A stretch of DNA of 36,746 nucleotides, taken from Roseovarius pacificus. Its GTDB lineage: Bacteria; Pseudomonadota; Alphaproteobacteria; Rhodobacterales; Rhodobacteraceae. Under the pieces are notes generated by a model. It ran no database searches, was not told the DNA's origin, and saw nothing but the letters and a program-made list of their open reading frames with translations. The stretch's first letter is position 1. Each line of letters opens with the position of its first letter. This document shows positions 16,446 to 24,363 of this stretch, piece after piece. The stretch covers positions 1-36,746 of the forward strand of contig NZ_FRBR01000024.1 in NCBI RefSeq assembly GCF_900142665.1. Direction: 5' to 3'. Position numbers and translations under genes: made by a program.

Positions 16446-17696
16446 ATGAGATACAGAATGCGCAAATTCCTCGCCGCAATCACGCTTCCCGCCCTGATGG
16501 CCGCCGTGCTTGCATGGTCCGCTCATGGCCCCGCCCACGCGCAAAACCTCTTTGCACCCGCCATTCGTGTGAACGATCAGGTCATCACCGGGTTCGAGTT
16601 GCAACAGCGGGCGCGTATGCTGACATTGTTCCGCGCACCGGGGAATCCGCAGCAGTTGGCCCGGGAACAACTGATCGAAGACCGGCTCAAGCTGGACGCG
16701 GCGGAAACCGCCGGGCTCGTTCTGGAAGACGCCGATGTTCAGGTCGGCATGGAAGAATTCGCCAGCCGCGCCGGTATGACCGCCGAACAGTTCCTGCGCG
16801 CCCTTGAGGGGGCCGGGGTGGCCGAGCAAACCTACCGCGATTTCGTAAAGGCGGGCATTGCCTGGCGCGAATTGGTCAGCGCCCGTTTTACACCGCGCGT
16901 TTCGGTTAACGAAACTGACGTGGACCGTGCCCGCGTCGCCTTGGGCGGCGGCAGTGGCGGCGTCCGCGTGCTTCTGTCCGAACTCATCATGCCGGCCCCG
17001 GCGGGACAGGAACAGGCCGTGCAGGACCGCGCGGCGCGCATTGCCGAACTGTCGACCATTCCCGCCTTTGCCGCCGAGGCGCGCCGCTATTCGGCCGCCC
17101 CTTCGGCCGCGCGCGGCGGTCAGCTCGACTGGATGCCGATCACAAACCTGCCGCCGCAATTACGCCCGATCATCCTGGGCCTCGGGCCGGGCGAGGTCAG
17201 CGAGCCCTTGCCGATCCCGGGGGCCGTCGCCTTGTTCCAGTTGCGCGATATCGAAGAAACCGACGCCCCCGACCCGGAATATTCGACCATCGAATATGCC
17301 GCCTATTACATCTCCGGGGGGCACAGCCAAAAGGCTCTCGCCCGCGCCCAGCAGGTCAAGGACAATACCGATGTCTGCGATGACCTTTACGGAATCGCCA
17401 AAGGCGAACCTCCCGAAGTTCTGGAACGCGGCTCACGCGCCCCCGAGGAAATCCCGCAGGACATCGCCATTGAACTGGCCAAGCTCGACCCCGGCGAAGT
17501 GTCCACCACCCTGACCCGCTCCAATGGGCAGACCCTGGTGTTCCTCATGCTCTGTGGCCGCACACCCAAGCTCGAAGGCGAAGGCCCATCAAACGAACAG
17601 TTGGGCATGATGATCCGCAATCAGCGTCTGGATTCCTTCGCCAACGGCTATCTGGAACAACTGCGCGCCGAAGCCCGGATCGTCGATCTGGAATGA
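16446..17696 (+). CDS. surA: SurA-like periplasmic peptidylprolyl isomerase
   Basis: A 416-residue exported protein. The signal peptide spans about 1-35 and ends in HGPAHAQ. A SurA N-terminal chaperone domain follows (VNDQVITGFELQQRARML), then one recognisable PpiC-type region (about 170-280, with SAAPSAARGGQLDW and GEVSEPLPIPGAVALFQL). The sequence is divergent, as usual for alphaproteobacterial SurA. It helps outer-membrane proteins such as LptD fold. The start is uncertain between ATGs at 16446 and 16458; neither has a strong ribosome site and both keep the signal peptide. It lies 5 nt after lptD and overlaps pdxA. Confidence 0.87.
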   Translation: MRYRMRKFLAAITLPALMAAVLAWSAHGPAHAQNLFAPAIRVNDQVITGFELQQRARMLTLFRAPGNPQQLAREQLIEDRLKLDAAETAGLVLEDADVQVGMEEFASRAGMTAEQFLRALEGAGVAEQTYRDFVKAGIAWRELVSARFTPRVSVNETDVDRARVALGGGSGGVRVLLSELIMPAPAGQEQAVQDRAARIAELSTIPAFAAEARRYSAAPSAARGGQLDWMPITNLPPQLRPIILGLGPGEVSEPLPIPGAVALFQLRDIEETDAPDPEYSTIEYAAYYISGGHSQKALARAQQVKDNTDVCDDLYGIAKGEPPEVLERGSRAPEEIPQDIAIELAKLDPGEVSTTLTRSNGQTLVFLMLCGRTPKLEGEGPSNEQLGMMIRNQRLDSFANGYLEQLRAEARIVDLE

Positions 17697-18670
17697 CCGC
17701 TCCGGTCGCGCTCAGTTGCGGCGAGCCATCGGGCGTCGGCCCCGAGCTCGCCGCACGCGCATGGTCCGCATTGCGCGAATCCCTGCCTTTCGTTCTGATC
17801 GGCGATCCCGCCCACCTGCCCCCCGGCACCCCCGTGGCCCTGATCGATAATTTGTCTCACGCCCCCGAGGCCGCACGAAACGCGCTGCCTGTGCTGCGCC
17901 ATGACTTCCCCGGTGACCTGACCCCTGGAAAACCCAATCCCGATCACGCCCAAAGCGTCATCGACGTGATCGCCCGAGGGGTCGATCTGGTGCGTTCCGG
18001 TCAGGCTTGCGCGCTCTGCACAGCACCCATCCACAAGAAAGCCCTTCAGGACGGCGCCGGATTCGCACATCCCGGCCATACCGAATACCTTGCGGCACTG
18101 GCCGGGGTCGATCGCGTCGTGATGATGCTGGCCAGCCCGGCCCTGCGCATCGTACCGACGACGATTCACATTCCACTGGCGCAGGTTCCCACGGCGCTCA
18201 CCACCGATCTGTTGCGCGACACGCTGCGCATCACCCATCAGGCCCTGATCCGCGATTTCGGCCTGCCTGCGCCTCGTATCTCCGTCGCCGGGTTGAACCC
18301 GCATGCGGGCGAAGGCGGGGCAATGGGCCGGGAAGAGATCGAAATAATCGCCCCCCTGCTCGAGCAGATGCGCGCCGAAGGAATGGACCTGCAAGGTCCG
18401 ATGTCTGCCGACACCATGTTCCATGATCGCGCCCGCGCGCGTTATGACGCTGCGGTTTGCATGTATCACGATCAGGCGCTCATCCCGATCAAGACACTGG
18501 ATTTCGACCGGGGCGTGAACATCACCCTTGGTTTGCCTTTCATCCGCACCTCGCCCGATCATGGCACGGCGCTGGACATTGCCGGACAAGGCATAGCCAG
18601 GCCGGATTCGATGATCGAAGCCCTGAAGATGGCCCAGACCATGGGCGTGGCACGGGCCAGTGCGCCATGA
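17693..18670 (+). CDS. pdxA: 4-hydroxythreonine-4-phosphate dehydrogenase
   Basis: A 325-residue enzyme of vitamin B6 (pyridoxal phosphate) synthesis that oxidises 4-phosphohydroxy-L-threonine with NAD. Motifs include GEPSGVGPELA at the start and the metal-site segments HPGHTE (126-131), GLNPHAGEGG (200-209) and MYHDQALIP (257-265), with all expected metal-binding histidines present. It overlaps surA and rsmA by ATGA junctions. The surA-pdxA-rsmA order is the same as in many proteobacteria, including E. coli. Confidence 0.96.
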   Translation: MTAPVALSCGEPSGVGPELAARAWSALRESLPFVLIGDPAHLPPGTPVALIDNLSHAPEAARNALPVLRHDFPGDLTPGKPNPDHAQSVIDVIARGVDLVRSGQACALCTAPIHKKALQDGAGFAHPGHTEYLAALAGVDRVVMMLASPALRIVPTTIHIPLAQVPTALTTDLLRDTLRITHQALIRDFGLPAPRISVAGLNPHAGEGGAMGREEIEIIAPLLEQMRAEGMDLQGPMSADTMFHDRARARYDAAVCMYHDQALIPIKTLDFDRGVNITLGLPFIRTSPDHGTALDIAGQGIARPDSMIEALKMAQTMGVARASAP

Positions 18671-19506
18671 GTGCAATCGACACCCTCCCCCCCCTGCGCG
18701 AAGTGATTGCCGCACACGGGCTGAGCGCCCGCAAATCGCTTGGTCAGAATTTCCTTCTGGATCTGAACCTGACCGCCAAGATCGCCCGTGCCGCGGGGGA
18801 TCTGACCGGTGCCGACGTTCTGGAAATCGGTCCCGGTCCCGGCGGGCTGACCCGTGGTTTGCTGGCCGAAGGCGCGCGCCGCGTGCTGGCGGTAGAGAAA
18901 GATACCCGCTGCCTGCCCGCATTGGAAGAAATCGCACAGGCTTATCCCGGACGCCTGACCGTCCTCAACGCCGACGCGCTGGAGATCGAGCCGCTGGCGC
19001 ATCTGACACCGCCGATCAGGATCGTCGCGAACCTGCCCTACAATGTGGGCACCGAGTTGCTGATCCGCTGGCTGACACCGGCTGAATGGCCGCCGGTCTG
19101 GGACAGCCTGACACTCATGTTCCAACGCGAAGTGGCCGAGCGGATCGTGGCGCGCCCCGGCTCAAAAGCTTACGGGCGGCTTGCCTTGCTGGCACAGTGG
19201 CGTTGCGAGGCACAAATCGTCATGCACCTGCCGCCGTCGGCCTTTACGCCACCTCCCAAGGTATCCAGCGCCGTTGTGCATATCAGCGCGCTGCCCGAAC
19301 CGCGATACCCGGCCGATGCGGCCACGCTCGAACGGGTCGTCGCACGCGCCTTCAACCAACGCCGCAAGATGCTGCGCGCCGCCCTCAAGGGAATGGCTCC
19401 GGACATCGAGGACCGCCTGATCGCCGCAGGCATCAAACCCACCGACCGTGCCGAAACCGTGGGACTGGAACAGTTCTGCGCGCTTGCGCGGACCCTTGAC
19501 GCCTGA
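18667..19506 (+). CDS. rsmA: 16S rRNA dimethyladenosine transferase
   Basis: A 279-residue SAM-dependent methyltransferase (KsgA). The N-terminal LGQNFLLD motif, the SAM-binding EIGPGPGGLTRGLL stretch and the catalytic NLPYNVGTELL motif are all present. It dimethylates two adjacent adenines near the 3' end of 16S rRNA in a late step of small-subunit assembly. It is the last gene of the lptF-to-rsmA chain and is followed directly by a strong terminator. Confidence 0.96.
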   Translation: MSAIDTLPPLREVIAAHGLSARKSLGQNFLLDLNLTAKIARAAGDLTGADVLEIGPGPGGLTRGLLAEGARRVLAVEKDTRCLPALEEIAQAYPGRLTVLNADALEIEPLAHLTPPIRIVANLPYNVGTELLIRWLTPAEWPPVWDSLTLMFQREVAERIVARPGSKAYGRLALLAQWRCEAQIVMHLPPSAFTPPPKVSSAVVHISALPEPRYPADAATLERVVARAFNQRRKMLRAALKGMAPDIEDRLIAAGIKPTDRAETVGLEQFCALARTLDA

Positions 19507-19515
19507 GCCGCGTAC

Positions 19516-19550
19516 AAAAAAAACAGGGGCCACAAGACCCCTGCTGTTTT
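19516..19550. terminator. bidirectional terminator between rsmA and the DUF4167 gene
   Basis: CAGGGG (19524-19529) pairs with CCCCTG (19538-19543), flanked by a run of eight A on the left and TGTTTT on the right. It therefore works as a rho-independent terminator on both strands. It sits between the ends of convergent rsmA and the DUF4167 gene. Confidence 0.85.
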
Positions 19551-19587
19551 CATCTGGCTTGTCGATCCCGCAAACCTGAACACCGGA

Positions 19588-20154
19588 TTATTCAGCAGCT
19601 TCAGGCGCGTCCGGTTTATCATCGCCCCGCTGAGCGTCGTCATCCCCGATCGCCTCGTCGTCCTTGGGCGGCTTCTTGGCACGGGGTTTCCGCGGACGCT
19701 TGGGTTTATCGGATTGTTGCGTCTCGGGGGTTTCCACAAGCCCGCTATCGGTATCGGTTTCAGCCTCGATCAAATCGGGTTGCGGAGCCTCGGAAAGGTC
19801 GCCGCTGCCGCCATTCGCTTCGCGTTCCTGACGTTTGGCGCGTTCGCGATCCCGCTCAGCCTGACGTTCGCGGTTTTCCTTTTCCTGCTGTTCACGGCGG
19901 GCGTCCTGCTCTTTCTGGGCGGCCCCCAGAAGACGCAGATAATGCTCGGCATGTTGCTGGAAATTCTCGGCCGCCACGCGATCATTGCCCAACTGCGCAT
20001 CACGGGCCAGTTGGTTGTACTTGTCGATGATCTGCTGCGGCGTACCGCGCACCTTGCCTTCGGGACCGGAGCTGTCGAAAACCCGGTTGACGATATTGCC
20101 GACAGACCGGTTGCGGCCCGACTTGTTGCGCGAACGTGACTTGGATGATCTCAT
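19588..20154 (-). CDS. DUF4167 domain protein
   Basis: A 188-residue alphaproteobacterial protein. The N-terminal part (about 1-80) is the conserved DUF4167 domain, with a basic start (SSKSRSRNKSGRNRSVGNIVNRVFDSSG is the family hallmark region, residues 3-30) and a helical QQIIDKYNQLARDAQ segment. The remainder is a low-complexity charged coiled-coil stretch rich in Glu/Arg/Gln, and then a Lys/Pro-rich and acidic tail. A role in nucleic-acid or ribosome binding is suggested by the basic Ser/Arg/Asn-rich N-terminus, but the function is unknown. It is transcribed alone. Confidence 0.88.
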   Translation of the reverse strand: MRSSKSRSRNKSGRNRSVGNIVNRVFDSSGPEGKVRGTPQQIIDKYNQLARDAQLGNDRVAAENFQQHAEHYLRLLGAAQKEQDARREQQEKENRERQAERDRERAKRQEREANGGSGDLSEAPQPDLIEAETDTDSGLVETPETQQSDKPKRPRKPRAKKPPKDDEAIGDDDAQRGDDKPDAPEAAE

Positions 20155-20388
20155 TGGTTTAGCTGTTTAGCCCTGTGCTCAATGCGTCGTTTTATCCGTT
20201 TGGCGCTGTCAGCGCCCTGATGAAGTTATTCCCGGATCCGACATGTAATGGCTTGGCGTCAAGCGGATCGCCCAAGGGCGTTATCGCTTGCTTGACTAAA
20301 CACCACTAAACACGCCCGGCCCTGCCTGACAAGGGCAAAGCGCAAATTTTCAGCAAATCACCTGTATTTTGACGTATTTACGCAGGTT

Positions 20389-21219
20389 TCAGCCGGGCCA
20401 GAACGCCGTCACGACGCGGTCACGCCCCTCCAGATCGGGCAGAACCCGCGCTTTCGCGAATCCCATCTCACGCAGCAGGGCGACAACCTCCGCCCCTTGG
20501 GTCCAGCCGATTTCCAGCACCAGCCGCCCCCCTTCGATCAGATACGCCCCCGCCTGCCGCGCGATCACACGATAGGCGCTCAAACCGTCCGCGCCATCGG
20601 TCAGCGCATGCTGTGGGTCATGGTCCCGCACCCCGCGCGACAGCCCCGCCATCTCGTCCATCGCAATATAGGGCGGATTCGATACGATCAGATCGAACTG
20701 CCCCTCGACCCGCTCGAACCAGTCCGACAGAAGGAATTCAGCCCCGGTGCAGCCGGTCGCCCGCGCATTGCGCCGCGCCACGTCCAGCGCGGCTTCGGAA
20801 ATGTCGGTGCCTACCCCGCTGGCCGCCGGTCGCTCCTCCAACAGCGAAATCAGGATGCACCCCGACCCGGTCCCGAGGTCCAGCACCCGCGAAAACGGCG
20901 CACTCAGCGCTTCGGCCACCAACGCCTCGGTATCCGGGCGCGGATCGAGCACATCGCCGTTGACGAAGAACTCCCCTTTCCAGAAGGCCCGCCGCCCCAG
21001 AATACGCGACACGGGCTTGTCCCCTGCCCTCTCCCGCAGATGCGTCTCATAGATGCGCTGCACCTCGGGCGGCACGCTCTCGTCTTGCATGATCGTCAAA
21101 CGCCCTGCCGGAACATCCCAGGCACCCGCCAGCAACAGCCGCGCATCCCGCGCCGCGTCTTCGACTCCGGCGTCCGACAAAACTGCAATGCCCTGTTTCA
21201 GCGCCGCGCGTACCGTCAT
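20389..21219 (-). CDS. prmC: release factor glutamine methyltransferase
   Basis: A 276-residue methyltransferase (HemK/PrmC). It shows the N-terminal helical substrate domain, the SAM site DLGTGSGC (114-121) and the catalytic NPPY motif (181-184). It methylates the Gln of the GGQ motif in release factors. It overlaps prfA by 4 nt (ATGA), so the modifying enzyme and its substrate are co-translated, an arrangement common in bacteria. Confidence 0.96.
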   Translation of the reverse strand: MTVRAALKQGIAVLSDAGVEDAARDARLLLAGAWDVPAGRLTIMQDESVPPEVQRIYETHLRERAGDKPVSRILGRRAFWKGEFFVNGDVLDPRPDTEALVAEALSAPFSRVLDLGTGSGCILISLLEERPAASGVGTDISEAALDVARRNARATGCTGAEFLLSDWFERVEGQFDLIVSNPPYIAMDEMAGLSRGVRDHDPQHALTDGADGLSAYRVIARQAGAYLIEGGRLVLEIGWTQGAEVVALLREMGFAKARVLPDLEGRDRVVTAFWPG

Positions 21220-22262
21220 TCCATTTCGGCCAGCATGGCCGCCTGCGCATCTGCGGTCAGCGCGTCGATCACCTCGTCCAGATCGCCCTGCATGACCTGA
21301 TCCAGCTTATAAAGCGTCAGGTTGATCCGATGGTCCGTCATCCGGCCCTGCGGGAAATTGTAGGTTCGGATACGCTCGCTCCGATCTCCCGACCCCACCT
21401 GCGCCGCCCGACTGGCCGAGCGTTCCTCCGCCGCCCGTTGCCGCTCCATGTCGAACAGGCGGCTCTTCAGGACCTGCATGGCGATCTCGCGGTTGCGGTG
21501 TTGCGATTTCTCGGAACTCGTCACCACGATCCCGGTCGGCAAATGGGTGATCCGCACTGCGGAATCCGTGGTGTTCACATGCTGCCCGCCCGCACCGGAA
21601 CTGCGCATCGTGTCGATCCGCAAATCGTTCTGGTCGATCTGGATATCTACGTCCTCGGCCTCGGGCAGCACCGCCACCGTCGCCGCCGAGGTATGAATGC
21701 GCCCGCCGCTTTCGGTTTCCGGCACGCGCTGCACCCTGTGTACGCCGGATTCGAACTTCAGCCGCGCAAACACATGATCGCCCGCCACCCGCGCGACCAC
21801 CTCCTTGATGCCGCCGATCTCGGTTTGCGACATCTCGATAATCTCGAAGGACCAGCCTTTGCTCTCGGCATAGCGCTGATACATACGCAGCAGATCGCCT
21901 GCGAACAGCGCCGCCTCCTCGCCGCCCGTCCCCGGACGGACTTCCAGGATCGCGGGCCGCGCATCGGCGGCATCCCTGGGCAACAGCGCCAGTTGCAGCC
22001 GTTCTTCCAATCCGGGCTTGCGCGCCTCCAGGTCGCTCAATTCCTCCTGCGCCAGATCGCGCAGCTCGGGATCGTCCAGCATGGATTGCGCCGCGCCGAT
22101 ATCCTCCAGCACCTGCTTGTAGGCGCGGATTTCCTCGACCACCGGGCGCAGCTCGGCGTATTCACGGCCCAGCCTGGCGATGTCGCCACCACCCGCCGCC
22201 ATCTGCGCTTCGAGATACTCGAAGCGTTGCACGATCTCGTTCAGTCTGTCCAAAGGCACCAT
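21216..22262 (-). CDS. prfA: peptide chain release factor 1
   Basis: A 348-residue class I release factor. The peptidyl-hydrolysis motif GGQ is at 225-227 (SSGAGGQHVN). The tripeptide that reads the stop codon is PET at 181-183, the PxT form of RF1 (UAA/UAG) rather than the SPF of RF2. The frame is open to 22304, but the family N-terminus MVPLDRLNEI begins at 22262. It lies upstream of and is coupled to prmC. Confidence 0.96.
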   Translation of the reverse strand: MVPLDRLNEIVQRFEYLEAQMAAGGGDIARLGREYAELRPVVEEIRAYKQVLEDIGAAQSMLDDPELRDLAQEELSDLEARKPGLEERLQLALLPRDAADARPAILEVRPGTGGEEAALFAGDLLRMYQRYAESKGWSFEIIEMSQTEIGGIKEVVARVAGDHVFARLKFESGVHRVQRVPETESGGRIHTSAATVAVLPEAEDVDIQIDQNDLRIDTMRSSGAGGQHVNTTDSAVRITHLPTGIVVTSSEKSQHRNREIAMQVLKSRLFDMERQRAAEERSASRAAQVGSGDRSERIRTYNFPQGRMTDHRINLTLYKLDQVMQGDLDEVIDALTADAQAAMLAEME

Positions 22263-22325
22263 GCCCCGGCATCTGCCCCTTTGTCCCGGTCTGGTCAAGG
22301 CCAAAGCCTGTGCTATTCTTCCCCC

Positions 22326-22646
22326 ATGAAGGCGCTGACAGCAGTAATTCTGTCGGCGGGACTGACCGCACCGGCCCTTGCCGATCAGACAATCGGCGGC
22401 AGGACGGTGGATTGCTATTGCACCGATTCAAGCGGAAACCGCGTGGAAATGGGTGAGCTGATCTGTCTCACCGTCGATGGGCGCAGTTTCATGGCGCAAT
22501 GCCAGATGTCGCTGAACGTCCCGATGTGGCGCGAAATCTCGACCGGTTACCTGTCATCCTCGCTGCGCGAAGGCCGCCAGCCAGCCGTCCAGCCGCGCCG
22601 CGTTCATTCCCAAGTCCGATCCCCCGAACCGCAACCGCCCGTATAG
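22326..22646 (+). CDS. small secreted Cys-containing protein, unknown
   Basis: A 106-residue protein with a clear signal peptide (about 1-19, ending APALA/DQ). The mature part has Cys at CYC, ICL and QC positions within about 50 residues, which suggests disulfide bonding in the periplasm. I recall similar short proteins in Rhodobacterales but no assigned function. There is no Shine-Dalgarno sequence. A TATTCT -10-like box at 22314-22319 ends only 6 nt before the ATG, so the mRNA may be leaderless. The last 31 residues lie antisense to the convergent DUF1499 gene and are Arg/Gln/Pro-rich, unlike the rest; the original stop may have been lost. Confidence 0.6.
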   Translation: MKALTAVILSAGLTAPALADQTIGGRTVDCYCTDSSGNRVEMGELICLTVDGRSFMAQCQMSLNVPMWREISTGYLSSSLREGRQPAVQPRRVHSQVRSPEPQPPV

Positions 22647-22973
22647 TTCCAGTTGCCGCCCCGCATGGCGCACCGTGGTATAATCGGGAAAACCGAACAC
22701 GCGCGACCGGGTGACATAGGTGATCATCCCCTCACCCACCGATCCGGCTAGCACCCGCGTTCTCGGCGTGGCGCGGATGATGTCGTCCAGCCGTTTCAAC
22801 CCGCCCTCACCGGCGCCGGTCACACGCATCGCGCCCCCCACGACATCGCGATCGGTCACCGCAGCGGGCATCCGGTGCCATCGCGCGGGATCGCTCGGCG
22901 CCAGCCGCACATAAAGGCTCAGCCCCACGGCCAGAATCCCGATCACCCCCAGCCCAATCGCCAACCATTTCAT
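22554..22973 (-). CDS. DUF1499 family membrane-anchored protein
   Basis: A 139-residue protein with one N-terminal membrane segment (about 3-22). A DUF1499-type domain follows, with the characteristic DIIRATPRTRVLAGS, MITYVTRSRVFGFPDY and LELYGRLRFGGSDLGMNAARLDGWL segments. The function is unknown. A start at 23012 would add 13 residues; 22973 puts the membrane segment at the very N-terminus. The 3' end overlaps the convergent secreted-protein gene by 93 nt. Confidence 0.8.
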   Translation of the reverse strand: MKWLAIGLGVIGILAVGLSLYVRLAPSDPARWHRMPAAVTDRDVVGGAMRVTGAGEGGLKRLDDIIRATPRTRVLAGSVGEGMITYVTRSRVFGFPDYTTVRHAGRQLELYGRLRFGGSDLGMNAARLDGWLAAFAQRG

Positions 22974-23101
22974 CGCACCATCACCCTTCTTCTTGCCCGA
23001 ATAGTCTACCACATCTGAGGTGTTCTGAGAGTATAGATCATATCCGCGGAGCGCCGCATCACCCCCAGACTCAAGGCGAGATCAAGCGCTGACATCAGAC
23101 A

Positions 23102-23405
23102 ATGAAGGACCGTGTCTTGCTAGAGATTTACCACCTGCCCAGCGATCTGGAACGGCGGATCGAAGCCTTCGTCGATCATTATAACAACCGGCAATGCCAT
23201 GAGAGCTTGGGCAACTTGACACCTGCTGATGCCTATCACGGACGAGGCGACAAAATCCTGAGAATGAGAGAGGAGATCAGGAAGCAGACAATCCCAAAAC
23301 GACACTTGCAGCCCCAATCCGCTGCCGCCCAAACTGAAACGGAAATCGAACCAGTGCCTCCGTTACGAGAATGCTCACGATGTCCGAAAAACTCTGACGA
23401 CGGAC
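23102..23405 (+). pseudogene. IS3-family transposase (OrfB) remnant, 3' end only
   Basis: The first 75 or so codons match the C-terminal end of IS3-family OrfB transposases: RVLLEIYHLPSDLE, then IEAFVDHYNNRQCHESL and NLTPADAYHGRG. The DDE catalytic Asp residues are missing because the 5' part is absent. After the KRQTI-like KQTIPKRHLQ stretch the frame reads on without the usual stop. The segment TGTCCG...CGGACA at about 23380-23405 looks like the right IS end (CA terminus). This is a dead fragment that marks an old insertion just beyond DUF1499. Confidence 0.7.
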
Positions 23406-23505
23406 ATGCATCAGCACGAACACGACCACAGTTGAGGTCAGGGATCATTGAGGGGAACCGGGCATATGTCATCGTCTTCTCCATTGGCGGCATCCCCCGA
23501 CATCG

Positions 23506-23531
23506 GGAACATTTCTCGGGGATATCTGTTC
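23506..23531 (+). promoter_or_regulatory. possible EcfG-type general stress promoter
   Basis: GGAAC (23506-23510), a 17-nt spacer, then GTTC (23528-23531). This resembles the GGAAC-N16/17-CGTT consensus of the alphaproteobacterial general stress sigma factor EcfG. It lies 33 nt before the ATG of the DUF3008 gene. The -10 match is imperfect, so the call is tentative. Confidence 0.4.
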
Positions 23532-23563
23532 GGCAGAGCAGCAATATTGACCGGAGGAAGACC

Positions 23564-23746
23564 ATGCCTGCCAAATCGAAAGCACAACAGAAAGCCGCGG
23601 GCGCTGCGCTCTCGGCGAAGCGTGGCGAGACAAAGAAGAGTGAACTGAAAGGCGCCGCGCGCGAGATGTACGACTCGATGTCCGAGGACCAGCTTGAGGA
23701 TTTCGCCGCCACCGATCACAAAGGCAAACCTGAACACAAGAGTTAG
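23564..23746 (+). CDS. DUF3008 family small protein
   Basis: A 60-residue basic, hydrophilic protein, MPAKSKAQQKAAGAAL onward, with SELKGAAREMYDSMSEDQLEDFAAT, which matches the DUF3008 family across its full length. It has GGAGGA 5 nt upstream of the ATG. The frame is continuous with the IS3 remnant before it, but the ribosome site and family N-terminus set the start here. The family is common next to stress and DNA-repair genes in alphaproteobacteria; its role is unknown. A LigD fragment lies directly downstream on the other strand. Confidence 0.8.
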   Translation: MPAKSKAQQKAAGAALSAKRGETKKSELKGAAREMYDSMSEDQLEDFAATDHKGKPEHKS

Positions 23747-23857
23747 CATGTAGCTCCGCGCGACAGCACCGGGGTCGCCCTCATCCTGTATCGTCAAGTG
23801 AGGTTTGTTCTCTTACCGACCAGCCAGAACAACCGGGCAGCCACAATGTGCCACGTC

Positions 23858-24152
23858 TCAGTTTCGCGCCCAATTTTCGAGCGCATCGACCACCGCGGTG
23901 CCGACGCCGCGGGGCTTTGCGCCCTCCAGCGGACAGGGTTGCACGTGGCGATCCTCCATGTCGGCCGGGTGGAAGCCATCGGGCCGGTCGAGCCCATCCA
24001 TCTCGTTCCACGTGACAGGCACGGCCACCGCTGCGCCGGGGCGGGCGCGCAGGGAATAGGGAGCGATGGCAGTAGCCCGCGCGCGTTGCGCAACCAATAG
24101 ATGAACGCACGGCCCTTGCGCTTGGCCTTTGCCGTGGTGGCCTTCGGTGTCT
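23858..24152 (-). pseudogene. LigD (NHEJ DNA ligase/polymerase) fragment, frameshifted
   Basis: On the minus strand, KRKGRAFIYWLRNARG and then, in another frame, ATAIAPYSLRARPGA match the C-terminal end of the LigD primase/polymerase domain. One base appears missing at about 24075-24085, which shifts the frame; the shifted frame runs on to a stop at 23858. The 5' part of the gene is absent: at about 24150 the similarity stops abruptly and a CyoD-like fragment begins on the other strand. This is a dead remnant of a bacterial non-homologous end joining gene. No Ku gene is present in the window. Confidence 0.7.
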
Positions 24153-24154
24153 TC

Positions 24155-24355
24155 GACCGGGCCACGACGCTGATCACCTTGCCGGTCTTGCTGCTGGCGC
24201 AGATCGCCGCGCATTTCCGCTTCTTCCTGCACATCGACCTGTGGAAGTTGCTCCGCGACGACCTGATGCTGATCCTCTTCACCGCGCTCATCACTCTGCT
24301 GATGGTCAGCGGGGCCCCCTGGATCCTGTTCGACGAATGGTCGCGGATGATGTAA
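24155..24355 (+). pseudogene. CyoD (cytochrome bo3 oxidase subunit IV) fragment
   Basis: The region coding AQIAAHFRFFLHID through LILFTALITLLMVSG and APWILFDEWSRMM aligns without gaps with the last two membrane segments of CyoD, including the QxxxHxxFFLH motif and the terminal MM. The first membrane segment is missing. The reading frame is open back to an ATG at 24101, but that part is antisense to the LigD fragment, so it is not the native N-terminus. No cyoA, cyoB or cyoC is nearby. It is most likely a truncated relic left by a deletion, although a translated two-helix product is possible. Confidence 0.6.
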
Positions 24356-24363
24356 GGCCCGGC

